NCBI GenBank assembly: GCA_029883255.1
Contig: JAOUJL010000008.1
Location: 1 to 23,724, forward strand
Reading direction: 5' to 3'
From: Candidatus Bathyarchaeota archaeon
Lineage (GTDB): Archaea > Thermoproteota > Bathyarchaeia > Bathyarchaeales > Bathyarchaeaceae
Length of the DNA: 23,724 nt
A program made the position numbers and the translations under genes. The notes below the pieces were generated by a model that saw nothing but the letters and a program-made list of their open reading frames with translations, had not been told where the DNA came from and made no database searches. Below, piece after piece: positions 6,344 to 14,637 of this stretch (the stretch's first letter is position 1; each line of letters opens with the position of its first letter).

Positions 6344-7585
6344 GTGCTGAGCTTAATATACACGGCATTGATTTGCTTATTGTTCTTTGTTTACGCTTGG
6401 TCGGTGTATAGCTTACCCATATTGGTTGCTGGCATTAAATATCCGCGGAGACGTAAACGCAAATCCAGCGGAACATGTCGGAAAGGGAAGAGTTTACCCA
6501 TTTATTCGATAATCGTGCCTGTAAAAAATGAAGAGAAGGTTGTAGGTCGATTATTGGATGCACTCTCGCAGCTGAAGTATCCGACGGATAGAAAGGAAAT
6601 AATTGTAGTTGAGGATGGATCAACTGACAGAACTGTAGATATTTGCGTAGAATACGCAAGAAGACGTAATGTTAACATGAAGATTTTGCGGAAGCCATTT
6701 TCTAATGGCAAGCCTTCAGCCTTGAATTATGGAATTGGATTTGCGAATGGTGAAATTATTGGATTTTTTGATGCGGACAACGTTCCTGCTCCTGACACGC
6801 TGCTAAATGTTAGCAAGTATTTTGAAGATCCAGAGGTAGCTGCTGTTCAAGGGACAACTTTGTCAATTAATTCTGAAGAAAACATGTTGACTAAAATCAT
6901 TTCTTATGAAGAAGCTGTTTGGTGTAAAGTTTACTTAGAGGGTAAGGACGTTTTAGGCTTGTTTGTTCATTTGAAAGGAAGTTCCCAATTCATAAGGCGT
7001 GATGTTTTGGAAATGGTGAACTGTTTTGATGAAAACAGTTTGTCAGAAGATATGGAGATGTCGGTGAAGCTTACAGAAAGGGGCTACAAGATCAGGTATG
7101 CTTCTGATGTTTGTTCGTGGCAGGAAAGCCCTGCTGATTTTAGGCAGCTTCTCAGACAACGAACAAGATGGTTTAGGGGAACGATGGAAGTTGCTCTTAA
7201 ATACGGTAGGTTGATGGCTAAGCTAAGCAAGAAAACCATTGACACTGAGGCGACACTCTTTGGGCCTTTCATATTAATTGCATCATTGTTGACATATCTG
7301 GCAGCATTTTATTCGTTCTTTATACCTTTTCCTTTAGATCTTCTATGGCAGATTGCGATGCAATTTGCAGCGATAATTACGACGCTTTCTTTATTTATCT
7401 GCGGTTTAGCTTTGATTTGTGCTTCTAAACCGAGGAAGGTAACAAATCTGTTGTGGCTTCCATTCATTTACTTTTACTGGAGTTCACAAGCGTTCATTGC
7501 GTTGTATGCAATGTTGCTTTTTCTCTTCCGCAGACCACGAAAATGGTTAAAAACCGAAAAAAAAGGTACGATTACTGCTTTCTGA
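6344..7585 (+). CDS. Membrane GT2 glycosyltransferase, processive (poly-GlcNAc/cellulose synthase-like)
   Basis: A 413-residue inverting glycosyltransferase that would extend a polysaccharide or lipid-linked glycan on the cytosolic side of the membrane from nucleotide-sugar donors. Order of parts: TM1 at about residues 3-28; GT2 core from about 52 (YSIIVPVKNEE) with VEDGSTD near 89-95, the metal-binding DAD at 143-145, LSED with catalytic D236, and the QRTRW motif at 272-276 that marks processive GT2 enzymes; then three or four C-terminal helices (about 302-400). The length is typical of the IcaA/PgaC class. The start is GTG 6344. It is the first recognisable enzyme of the locus. Confidence 0.85.
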   Translation: MLSLIYTALICLLFFVYAWSVYSLPILVAGIKYPRRRKRKSSGTCRKGKSLPIYSIIVPVKNEEKVVGRLLDALSQLKYPTDRKEIIVVEDGSTDRTVDICVEYARRRNVNMKILRKPFSNGKPSALNYGIGFANGEIIGFFDADNVPAPDTLLNVSKYFEDPEVAAVQGTTLSINSEENMLTKIISYEEAVWCKVYLEGKDVLGLFVHLKGSSQFIRRDVLEMVNCFDENSLSEDMEMSVKLTERGYKIRYASDVCSWQESPADFRQLLRQRTRWFRGTMEVALKYGRLMAKLSKKTIDTEATLFGPFILIASLLTYLAAFYSFFIPFPLDLLWQIAMQFAAIITTLSLFICGLALICASKPRKVTNLLWLPFIYFYWSSQAFIALYAMLLFLFRRPRKWLKTEKKGTITAF

Positions 7586-7599
7586 TGAGGAAATAACTT

Positions 7600-9099
7600 A
7601 TGTATCCTAAATTTTCCTCACTGTCTTGCTTTAGCAATGTTGATCCAAGGGTTTTTGTTGTGCTATCTTTTTTTGTGCCATCATTCGTACGGGTTTTGCC
7701 TGAAGTTCTTATGGGAAAGTACATTGTCGGATTTGACACTATTAGTTATTACATTCCAGTTGCGCTGAGATGGGTTAATGACGGAGTTGGTTTTTTTGAG
7801 TTTATTGCTTGTGCGCCGTTGTTCTATGTTTTGCTTGTGCAGTTAGGTTTCCTTGGCGTTCCGTTTGCTATTTCGCTTAAGATTTTGCCTCCTATTTTGC
7901 TTGGTTGTCTTGGGCTCGTGGTTTTTGTATATGCGAGGAAAGTGTTAGCTTGGTCAAGTGAGAAGAGCTTGGGTGTCTCGTGTTTGGCCACTTTATACTT
8001 TGTTGCTTTGAGAATTTCGTGGGATATGCTTAGGAACGAGTTGGGCTTGATCCTTCTTTTCGTTTTTCTAATCCTGCTGCATATAAACTTGATAAATGAC
8101 AGGTGGAAGCACCGTTTTCTGCTATTGCCTGTAATGCTTTTGGTGGTTCTGTCGCATCAGCTTGTGGCTGTGATTATGTTCGCGGTGATTTTTGCGTGGG
8201 TTCTAAGAAAAATGGTTGCTAATGAACATGGTGTTGCGAAAAGGCTTGTTCTGTGTTCTTTGCCTGCGGCTTTACTTTTCGCCTTGACGGTATATGCCAG
8301 TTTTGTGATTTCTCTGGATCTCTCGGTGCTTAGCGGTTTTCCTGGCAGGGATTCTGGAGGATGGTTTTCTCTGTTTGGGTTTTCGTCTTACTTGGACATG
8401 GTGGCATGTATGTTGGGTTTTTTTGTTTATTGTTATTTGCCTTTATTGCCGTTTATGCTGGTCGGGATTAGACAGTTTAAGAACGTGGAGCTTAGGGGCT
8501 GGTTTTGTTGGTGTTTGGTTGGGGCGTTGTCTTCGTTTTCCAGTCCTTATACATTTCTTCTCGGTGGTTATCGGTGGACTTTAATGCTTGTTTTTCCGGT
8601 GGCTTTCTTTGTTGTTGAGGGATTGGGGCGGCTTAATTCTACGTCGTGGAGGCTAGTTTTTAGTGGGGTTCTGATTTTGTTGAGTTTTAGCTTTGCTTTG
8701 TTGCCTGTTAATGTAGCTTTTCCTTATTTCAGATTTTTTCCGTACCACGTTCCTTCTTCGATGTTGCAGAATAGTGTGCCATTGTCTGATTGCGATGATG
8801 TTGTCGATGCTTTATCGTGGGTTGGGAACAAAGTAGGAACTAATGGGGTTTTGCTTGTTCATGATACTTTTCATGGGTGGGCACTTATGTTCCTAGATAG
8901 GGAAAAGGTTGCGTGTTATGGTTATGGGGATCCTGAGGAAACGGCACGGAAAATGTTTGGAGATGGATATAATCGGTTATACGTGGTTTGGTGGGTTCCT
9001 GGTGAAGGCTGGCATGGCGTTTCGATGTTGCCATCTTGTTTTGTAGAGGTTTTTCGCAGCAATCGGATTGCCGTCTATGAGTACAATTCTGCAGTTTAG
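7600..9099 (+). CDS. Multi-pass membrane protein, GT-C-like glycosyltransferase
   Basis: A 499-residue protein with about ten or more membrane helices. After TM1 an outward-facing loop carries GFDTISYY, with D46 in the place where GT-C enzymes keep their catalytic acid, followed by a pattern of helices like the ArnT/PMT fold. The C-terminal 90 residues form a soluble tail after the last helix. GT-C enzymes use polyprenyl-phosphate sugars on the outer side of the membrane. Sequence identity to any named family was not recognised, so the activity is an inference from topology, motif and location between GT2 genes. The DNA is strikingly T/G-rich. GAGG at 7587-7590 precedes the ATG by nine bases. 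Confidence 0.65.
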   Translation: MYPKFSSLSCFSNVDPRVFVVLSFFVPSFVRVLPEVLMGKYIVGFDTISYYIPVALRWVNDGVGFFEFIACAPLFYVLLVQLGFLGVPFAISLKILPPILLGCLGLVVFVYARKVLAWSSEKSLGVSCLATLYFVALRISWDMLRNELGLILLFVFLILLHINLINDRWKHRFLLLPVMLLVVLSHQLVAVIMFAVIFAWVLRKMVANEHGVAKRLVLCSLPAALLFALTVYASFVISLDLSVLSGFPGRDSGGWFSLFGFSSYLDMVACMLGFFVYCYLPLLPFMLVGIRQFKNVELRGWFCWCLVGALSSFSSPYTFLLGGYRWTLMLVFPVAFFVVEGLGRLNSTSWRLVFSGVLILLSFSFALLPVNVAFPYFRFFPYHVPSSMLQNSVPLSDCDDVVDALSWVGNKVGTNGVLLVHDTFHGWALMFLDREKVACYGYGDPEETARKMFGDGYNRLYVVWWVPGEGWHGVSMLPSCFVEVFRSNRIAVYEYNSAV

Positions 9100-9102
9100 A
9101 GA

Positions 9103-9345
9103 ATGAAAGACTCATTTCTGGCGTTTTTAATCAGGGTTAAACATTTTCTTAGAGAGAATCTTGGCGCTCCTTTCATTTTGGGTTTTCAGGTGTTGTTGGC
9201 GGTTTGTGCTGTTTTGTTGGTTTTTGGGTTTTCTTTCTTGGCTGAGGGTGTTGCCGTGACAGCGTATTTTTTGCTTGTTGTTGGAGCTGTTTTGCAGTTG
9301 ATTTGTTTTGTGGGGGATTCAGGTGAAGGGGAAGTTGATGAGTGA
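9103..9345 (+). CDS. Small two-helix membrane protein in the glycan operon
   Basis: An 80-residue protein: amphipathic basic N-terminus (1-21), two hydrophobic helices at about residues 24-46 and 49-70, and an acidic tail (GDSGEGEVDE). No family is recognised. It starts three bases after the GT-C-like gene stop and ends by overlapping the next GT2 start by eight bases. That tight packing supports a real gene and a role tied to its neighbours. The next enzyme has no membrane helix of its own, so a membrane anchor or small subunit is an attractive inference, comparable to small partners of polyprenyl-phosphate glycosyltransferases. No sequence similarity to such partners was seen. Confidence 0.65.
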   Translation: MKDSFLAFLIRVKHFLRENLGAPFILGFQVLLAVCAVLLVFGFSFLAEGVAVTAYFLLVVGAVLQLICFVGDSGEGEVDE

Positions 9346-10063
9346 ACCTATGATTTCGTTTGTCTTGCCTACATTCAATGAGGGTGAGTTCATTGAGGGT
9401 GTTTTGGAGAAGTTAGATTCCACTGTTAATGGTCATGGCTTAAGGTATGAGGTTGTTGTGGTTGATGATGGAAGCTTTGACGATACTCGCTTGAGAGCTT
9501 TGAGGTATGCTGCTAAGAATGGTCATGTTAGAGTTGTTGGTTACGATAGGAATGTTGGGAAGGGGTTTGCTGTTAAGACTGGTTTCTGGAAGGCTGTTGG
9601 GGATGCTGTTGTTTTTTTTGATGGTGACTTAGATATTGATGTTGGGCAGGTTAAGCGTTATGTTGATGCTTTGAAGGGTGGGGATATTGTGGTGGGTTCT
9701 AAGTGGCATCCTGATTCTGTTGTTGAAGTGTCTTTTGTCCGGAGGTTTTTAAGTCATGGTTTTAATGTTTTGGTTAGGTTGTTGACCGGGGTTAAGGTTG
9801 GTGACACTCAGGTTGGGATTAAGGCTGTTAGGCGGAAGGCTTTTGTTGATGTTTTCAGGGGTTTTAGCGTTAAGCGTTATGCTTTTGATGTCGAGTTGTT
9901 GGTTTTGGCTAGGGTCTTTGGTTTGAGAGTTGTTGAGCTGCCTGTTAAGTTGAAACTTAATAAGTCGTTTAGTTCTAGGCAGGTTTGGCGTATGTTTCTG
10001 GATTTGCTCGGCATAGCCTACAGACTTAGGGTTAAGAAGTGGTATCAGCGTGGAGTCTCTTAG
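9338..10063 (+). CDS. GT2 glycosyltransferase, dolichyl-phosphate sugar synthase-like
   Basis: A 241-residue soluble or peripheral enzyme likely to move a sugar from a nucleotide donor to a polyprenyl phosphate, the donor type used by GT-C proteins. Seen: SFVLPTFNEGEFI (residues 7-19), VVDDGSFDDT with D43 and D44, NVGKGFAVKTGF (a block typical of DPM1-like enzymes), FFDGDLDID with the metal motif D95-x-D97, VGSKWHPDS, and DTQVGIKAVRR. There is no C-terminal membrane domain, as in the short DPM1 form. The start is ATG 9338, preceded by GGTGAAGGGGAAG and overlapping the previous gene by eight bases; an upstream in-frame start at 9308 would lengthen it by ten non-conserved residues. Confidence 0.85.
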   Translation: MSEPMISFVLPTFNEGEFIEGVLEKLDSTVNGHGLRYEVVVVDDGSFDDTRLRALRYAAKNGHVRVVGYDRNVGKGFAVKTGFWKAVGDAVVFFDGDLDIDVGQVKRYVDALKGGDIVVGSKWHPDSVVEVSFVRRFLSHGFNVLVRLLTGVKVGDTQVGIKAVRRKAFVDVFRGFSVKRYAFDVELLVLARVFGLRVVELPVKLKLNKSFSSRQVWRMFLDLLGIAYRLRVKKWYQRGVS

Positions 10064-11153
10064 GATTCTAGTTTTCAATTGGCGTTGTTGGCTTAATCCC
10101 GCTATGGGTGGAGCTGAGGTTTTTACTTATGAGAATATTAAAAGGTGGGTTAGAGCTGGGCATGAGGTTACTTTGTTTGCCTCGGAGTTTCCGAATTGTA
10201 AGCGGGAAGAGGTAGTGGATGGGGTTAGGATTGTTAGGGCTGGTGGGAAGTACTTGGTTTATTGGAAGGCTAAAAATTTTTATAGTAAGCATTTTTCGAA
10301 AGAGGACTACGATATTGTCGTTGATGAGATTAACACGAGGCCTTTTCTTACGCCAAAGTTTGTGAATAATGGGGAGAAAATAATTGCTTTAATTCATCAG
10401 TTGGCTAGTGAATACTGGTTTTATGAAACTCCTTTTCCTGTAAGCTACATCGGCTATTACTACCTTGAGAAGAAGTGGTTGAAGAATTACGTTGGTGTTC
10501 CTACAGTTACGGTCTCTGAGAGTACGAGGCAGGATTTGTTGGGTCTTGGTTTTAGGCGTGTTTTTGTTGTTTCTCAAGGGTTGAGTGCTGAGCCTTTAGA
10601 AAGCGTTCCAGAGAAAGAGTCTTATCCTGTTGTTTTGTTTGTTGGGCGTTTGAAGCGTGCTAAGCGTCCTGATCATGCTTTGATGGCTTTTAGGTTTGTT
10701 AAGGAACGGTTTCCTAGGGCTGAGTTGTGGGTTGTTGGTGATGGTTATTTTAGGCATAAGTTGGAGCGTACGGGTTTTGGTGGTGTTCGGTTTTTTGATA
10801 GGGTTTCTGAAGTGGCTAAGTATGAACTGTTGAGGCGTGGGTGGGTTTTGGTGCATCCTAGTGTTCGGGAGGGTTTTGGTTTGAACGTTGTTGAGGCTGC
10901 TGCTTTTGGTGTTCCTACGGTAGCGTATGATGTTGCTGGTTTGCGTGACAGTGTCCGTGATGGTGTTACTGGCGTTTTGGTTGAGGGTGGAAACATGAAG
11001 GGGTTGGCTGATGCTGTGACTAGGGTTTTGGAGGATAAAGAATTGAGGCTTAAGCTAAGCAAGAACGCTTTGGAGTATGCGAAACAGTTTTGTTGGGATA
11101 GGAGTGCGGATGAGTTTTTGGAGGTTTTGAGGTGGAGTGTTAATGAAAGATAG
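10050..11153 (+). CDS. GT4 (GT-B fold) glycosyltransferase
   Basis: A 367-residue retaining glycosyltransferase. The N-terminal Rossmann domain starts LRILVFNWRCWLNPAMGGAE, with the acceptor-side Gly-rich loop at about residues 18-22. The C-terminal donor domain starts near 190 (VVLFVGRLKRAKRPDHAL) and holds the EX7E pair E274 and E282 in REGFGLNVVEAAAFGVPTVA. It starts at GTG 10050, 14 bases inside the preceding gene, so it is translationally coupled. Donor and acceptor sugars cannot be read from the sequence. Its coding strand is among the most G/T-biased in the window. Confidence 0.88.
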   Translation: MESLRILVFNWRCWLNPAMGGAEVFTYENIKRWVRAGHEVTLFASEFPNCKREEVVDGVRIVRAGGKYLVYWKAKNFYSKHFSKEDYDIVVDEINTRPFLTPKFVNNGEKIIALIHQLASEYWFYETPFPVSYIGYYYLEKKWLKNYVGVPTVTVSESTRQDLLGLGFRRVFVVSQGLSAEPLESVPEKESYPVVLFVGRLKRAKRPDHALMAFRFVKERFPRAELWVVGDGYFRHKLERTGFGGVRFFDRVSEVAKYELLRRGWVLVHPSVREGFGLNVVEAAAFGVPTVAYDVAGLRDSVRDGVTGVLVEGGNMKGLADAVTRVLEDKELRLKLSKNALEYAKQFCWDRSADEFLEVLRWSVNER

Positions 11154-11889
11154 CTTTTTTCAGAATTATTCAAGAAAACATGTGCATTTTTATGGCGAGG
11201 CAGTTTCTACTCTCCTCGAGTTAGGGTTAGCTCTAGTGTGTAGAGTTATCAAAAAACCAAGTGTAGTTGATTTAGGATGCGGTGACGGTAGGCTTATCTT
11301 CGCTTTGTGTGAAAAGGGGCTTTTAAAGAACGCTGGTGAAATTGTAGGTGTGGATATTTCTGAGAGTAGGATAGAACATTTAACAAGGGAAATACCGTTT
11401 GTTAAAGGTATAATTTCGGATGCTTTGAACGTTAAAGAATTATCGGATTCTTCTTTTGATTTCGTTATTTGCTCGCAATTAGTTGAACATGTTAAAAATG
11501 ATGATGGTTTACTACTTGAAATTAAACGCCTAGTGAAAAGACGAGGGTTAGTGTATATATCTTCAGTGATTAAGAAGCAGTATGGTGTGTATCCCTATTT
11601 TAAGAATGGTTCGTTTAGGCTGGACCCCACGCATGTTAGGGAATATTCGTCAGCAGATGAATTCGTGGGTTTAATTACGAGCAAGGGTTTTGAGGTTATC
11701 GAAGTAGAAACTCGTCAGGTCATGTTTCCGCTTTTGGATTTGGTTATACGGTTGTTCTTTAAAATTGGACTTTTAGAACCGTATGTAAGATTCTATCAGC
11801 AACACGAGATGTTTAGTAAGATTAGAAGGTTGCGAATGCCTGTAGTGGGTTATGGAATCATAGAAGTTTTGGCGAGGAAAATTGAGTAA
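11143..11889 (+). CDS. Class I SAM-dependent methyltransferase
   Basis: A 248-residue methyltransferase, probably modifying a sugar or lipid carrier of the glycan made by this locus. Motif I is VVDLGCGDG (D43 to G49), the acidic post-I strand is GVDISESRI, motif II is the FDFVICSQLVEHV segment, and a C-terminal part follows YVSS-type strand IV. Small aromatic residues and a hydrophobic stretch near residues 195-215 may bring it to the membrane. ATG 11143 was preferred over GTG 11137 because GAGGTGGAG lies directly upstream. It overlaps the GT4 gene by 11 bases, and its stop overlaps the next gene. Confidence 0.85.
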   Translation: MKDSFFQNYSRKHVHFYGEAVSTLLELGLALVCRVIKKPSVVDLGCGDGRLIFALCEKGLLKNAGEIVGVDISESRIEHLTREIPFVKGIISDALNVKELSDSSFDFVICSQLVEHVKNDDGLLLEIKRLVKRRGLVYISSVIKKQYGVYPYFKNGSFRLDPTHVREYSSADEFVGLITSKGFEVIEVETRQVMFPLLDLVIRLFFKIGLLEPYVRFYQQHEMFSKIRRLRMPVVGYGIIEVLARKIE

Positions 11890-12706
11890 ACCTTTGGTTT
11901 CCGTCGTTGTTCCGACTTTTAATTCTGAGAGGTTTTTAGAGGAGTGTTTGAGGTCTGTTAGGGCACAGACCTATCCAAATATTGAGGTTGTCATTGTGGA
12001 CAATTATTCAACTGACAGAACAAGAGAAATCACACAAAAGTATGGGGCGAGGGTTGTCTTTTGTAAGGGTATCAGGTCTAAGGATAGGAATGTTGGGGCT
12101 GGCTTGGCGAAAGGAGAGTTTATTTTGTCTGTAGATTCAGATATGGAGTTGACGCCTAGTGTTGTTAGTGAGTGCGTTGCCAGGGCGGAAAGTGGTTTTG
12201 AGGCCGTAATTATTCCGGAGGTTTCTGTTGGTGAAGGTTTTTGGACTAGATGCAAGGCACTGGAGAAAAATTGTTATGTAGGAGATGATTTGATTGAAGC
12301 CGCAAGATTTTTCAAGAAAGTGGTTTTCGAGAGCGTCGGGGGCTATGACCCTCAGCTAGAGGCTGGTGAAGATTGGGATTTGAATCAGCGAGTAAGACGT
12401 AGCGGCTTCAGAATTGGAAGGATTAATGCATGCATTAGGCATCATGAAGGAAGGCTCAGGTTACGAGAGACTGTGTTAAAGAAACAATACTATGGAAGAA
12501 CACTGAAGTGTTATCGAATGAAGAACCTTAGAGAAGCAAAACAGCAATTAACACTGATTAGACCCGCTTTCATAAAAAATCGTAGAAAATTGGCGAAAGA
12601 TCCAATTCATGCCTTAGGCATGTTCGTCATGAAGGTTTGCGAATTTACAGCAGCACGGTTGGTTTTTAGCAACTATGAAAATCAGACTGGAAGAAGAAAA
12701 GAATGA
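11882..12706 (+). CDS. GT2 glycosyltransferase (non-processive)
   Basis: A 274-residue GT2 enzyme. Seen: SVVVPTFNSERFLEECLRSV, VIVDNYSTDRT with D40, the metal motif DSD at 85-87 (SVDSDMEL), and the catalytic ED pair at 163-164 (GEDWDLNQR). There are no clear membrane spans; the last 60 residues are basic. It adds a single sugar, as is usual for this A-fold subgroup. The TTG start at 11882 lies inside the end of the methyltransferase gene (8-base overlap) with GAGG four bases upstream. It ends in an ATGA overlap with the next gene. Confidence 0.87.
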   Translation: MSKPLVSVVVPTFNSERFLEECLRSVRAQTYPNIEVVIVDNYSTDRTREITQKYGARVVFCKGIRSKDRNVGAGLAKGEFILSVDSDMELTPSVVSECVARAESGFEAVIIPEVSVGEGFWTRCKALEKNCYVGDDLIEAARFFKKVVFESVGGYDPQLEAGEDWDLNQRVRRSGFRIGRINACIRHHEGRLRLRETVLKKQYYGRTLKCYRMKNLREAKQQLTLIRPAFIKNRRKLAKDPIHALGMFVMKVCEFTAARLVFSNYENQTGRRKE

Positions 12707-13881
12707 ATGTACTCTTTATTATGAATGGGATAGGCTCGGTAGACGATCTTCCTGGTATAAGTGGGGGAGATGTGAGATGGATTGAAGTCGCAAAATCTTG
12801 GCGGAAGGGAGGCGACGATATACACGTTTTCACTCCAGAGGCGGGGAAGAGATTATGTGAGAGGCTGGGACTTGAAGCCACTTTTCACATTTTTCACGCG
12901 CCAAATGAATATTCGCTGAAGACATACTTATGGAGATTCTTGAGATCAACATCCCTTCCTACGACTTTAATGAATTATGAGGGAATAATATACTCAACTA
13001 CCGAACATTTCTATGATGTTTCACCTGCGCTTAAAATTAAGAAAAAGAATAAAAAAAACACTTGGGTAGCGGTAGTTCACTGGTTGGCGCCATTAAAGAG
13101 GAAAGGCACCAGCTGGTTGAATAGCATTTTGTTTTTTGTAAACCAACAGATGGGCTTTCATCTCATCAAGAATGGAGCAAATCTTATCCTTGCGGTTTCA
13201 GAGAACACAGCGGAACATGTGAAAAAAATAGGAGTTCCGCCAGAGAAGATTTTCTCAGTGGAGGCTGGTGTCGACTACTCAAAAATAAGGGAAATTGTGG
13301 CTGAAGCTCAAATCAAGAAGTATGACGCCCTTTTTATGAAGAGGTTCGATGGGACAAAAGGCGTTTTTGACATCATAGAAATCTGGAAAGAAGTTACCAG
13401 AACTGAACAAGATGCGAAACTTGGGATGGTAGGATTAGGAACCAAACAGGTAATGGCTAAACTTAAGAGAATGGTTGAAACGTATGGCATTAAGAAAAAC
13501 GTAGATTTCTTAGGCCCAATCTACGATTTCAATACTAAGATTTCAATTCTCGCGAGCAGCAAACTTTTTGTTCTGCCCAGTTACGAGGAAAACTGGGCAA
13601 TCGTTATTGGAGAGGCTATGGCGGCTGGGGTGCCTGTTTTGTGTTACAATATACCAGAGATTCGTACAATTTGGAAGGACAAGATAGTTTGGGTGCCAAA
13701 AGGCGACAAGAAAACGTTCGCTGACAAGATAATAGAATTATTCAATGACGAACACTCGAGAAACGAGTTGTCTCAGATGGGGATGCGGTTCGTAAAAAGA
13801 TATGATTGGCACGAGATTGCAGAAAAAGAAATCAACATAATTACCAACTCAGCAGAAAACCGCAAAATCATAAACAAATAG
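12703..13881 (+). CDS. GT4 (GT-B fold) glycosyltransferase, second copy
   Basis: A 392-residue retaining glycosyltransferase. The N-terminal domain begins NVLFIMNGIGSVDDLPGISG with a Gly-Gly acceptor loop. The donor domain has AVSENTAEHVKKIGVPPEKI, then FMKRFDGTKGVFDII, and the EX7E pair E296 and E304 in the segment around ENWAIVIGE. It is joined to the previous gene by ATGA. Compared with the 10050 gene it is A-rich and only distantly related, so it is not a recent duplicate. It is the last intact gene of the tightly overlapping run; decayed DNA follows. Confidence 0.87.
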   Translation: MNVLFIMNGIGSVDDLPGISGGDVRWIEVAKSWRKGGDDIHVFTPEAGKRLCERLGLEATFHIFHAPNEYSLKTYLWRFLRSTSLPTTLMNYEGIIYSTTEHFYDVSPALKIKKKNKKNTWVAVVHWLAPLKRKGTSWLNSILFFVNQQMGFHLIKNGANLILAVSENTAEHVKKIGVPPEKIFSVEAGVDYSKIREIVAEAQIKKYDALFMKRFDGTKGVFDIIEIWKEVTRTEQDAKLGMVGLGTKQVMAKLKRMVETYGIKKNVDFLGPIYDFNTKISILASSKLFVLPSYEENWAIVIGEAMAAGVPVLCYNIPEIRTIWKDKIVWVPKGDKKTFADKIIELFNDEHSRNELSQMGMRFVKRYDWHEIAEKEINIITNSAENRKIINK

Positions 13882-13902
13882 ATAAAGAGACCTAACAGAG
13901 CT

Positions 13903-14637
13903 TTGAAGAAAAATCTGAAAAATCATTGGGAGCCTTCTTGGAGGCAAACGACGAGAGACAATTTTCTACAACGCTTCTCTAACTATTTTGCAAGAAAAAG
14001 GAACCGAGGTCTGTTGGCGAATGTACGCTGATCTCTTAAGTGAGTGTACGTTCAACTCAAACCCGAGAATTCTGGAGCTCGGGGCGGTCTCCGGAAATAT
14101 GACGCTTCGAATACTCAAGAAAATCGGTGGCACAGTAACTCTGGTCGATTATTCTGCGGAAGCCTTTCTTGCAGCTAAGCAGAATGCACTTGGAGAGGAT
14201 TAGTGGACAGCATATCCTTCATTCAAGACGAGTTTTCAACTTTATTCCACAGGAAAGCTATGATTTGGTTCATAGCGGAGGATTGATTGAGCATTTTTCC
14301 ATGCCCTCTTATACAAGAGCTTGTGAGGAGACATGTTAAGTGCGCAAATGCACGCGGCTACGTTATTCTCATGGTCCCGGCGCCCATTTGGTAGTACAAA
14401 GCAATGCGAAGGTTCCCAGAAACTGTTCACTGGTGGTCAAGGGATTTTTACGTGCCTTTGAATAAAGAGAAATTGGAGAATATCGTGGAGAAGAATTGTC
14501 TTGAAGTAGTAGAATCCATACAGTCTAACAGTCTAGCACGCGCTTCCGCTATAACGAATGTTCCGCGAATAACTCACTTAACAAGCGCTTGGAATTGCAA
14601 GCTCGAAAGATTTGATAAGGGAAACATGTATGTCTAA
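13903..14637 (+). pseudogene. Decayed SAM methyltransferase gene inside the glycan operon
   Basis: Three reading frames must be joined to restore one protein. The first piece is KNHWEPSWRQTTRD. A shift near 13958 leads to FYNASLTILQEKGTEVCWRM and RILELGAVSGNMTLR (degenerate motif I), then VTLVDYSAEAFLAAKQNALG and a TAG at 14201. Another frame gives FNFIPQESYDLVHSGGLIEH to a TAA at 14337. The last piece starts KCANARGYVILMVPAPIW, hits TAG at 14392, and runs on as RFPETVHWWSRDFYVPLNKE to TAA 14635. Stops and shifts along the whole length argue for true decay and not one sequencing error. The end overlaps the next start codon region. Confidence 0.8.

Noticed and set aside
5878..6363. Two minus-strand frames (5878-6093, 6112-6363) across the 136-residue ORF
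   Set aside because: No start signals, no recognisable domains, and position in a plus-strand operon; the plus frame is longer and spaced for the GT2 gene.
9749..11173. Long minus-strand open frames (9749-10078, 10596-10856, 10745-11173)
   Set aside because: They lie inside well-supported glycosyltransferase genes; their products are low-complexity Asn/Pro/Lys/Thr-rich, a by-product of the G/T-rich coding strand.
12424..12437. 14-base palindrome TAATGCATGCATTA
   Set aside because: It lies inside the conserved frame of a GT2 gene (residues about 182-186) with no promoter nearby, so it is probably coincidental.
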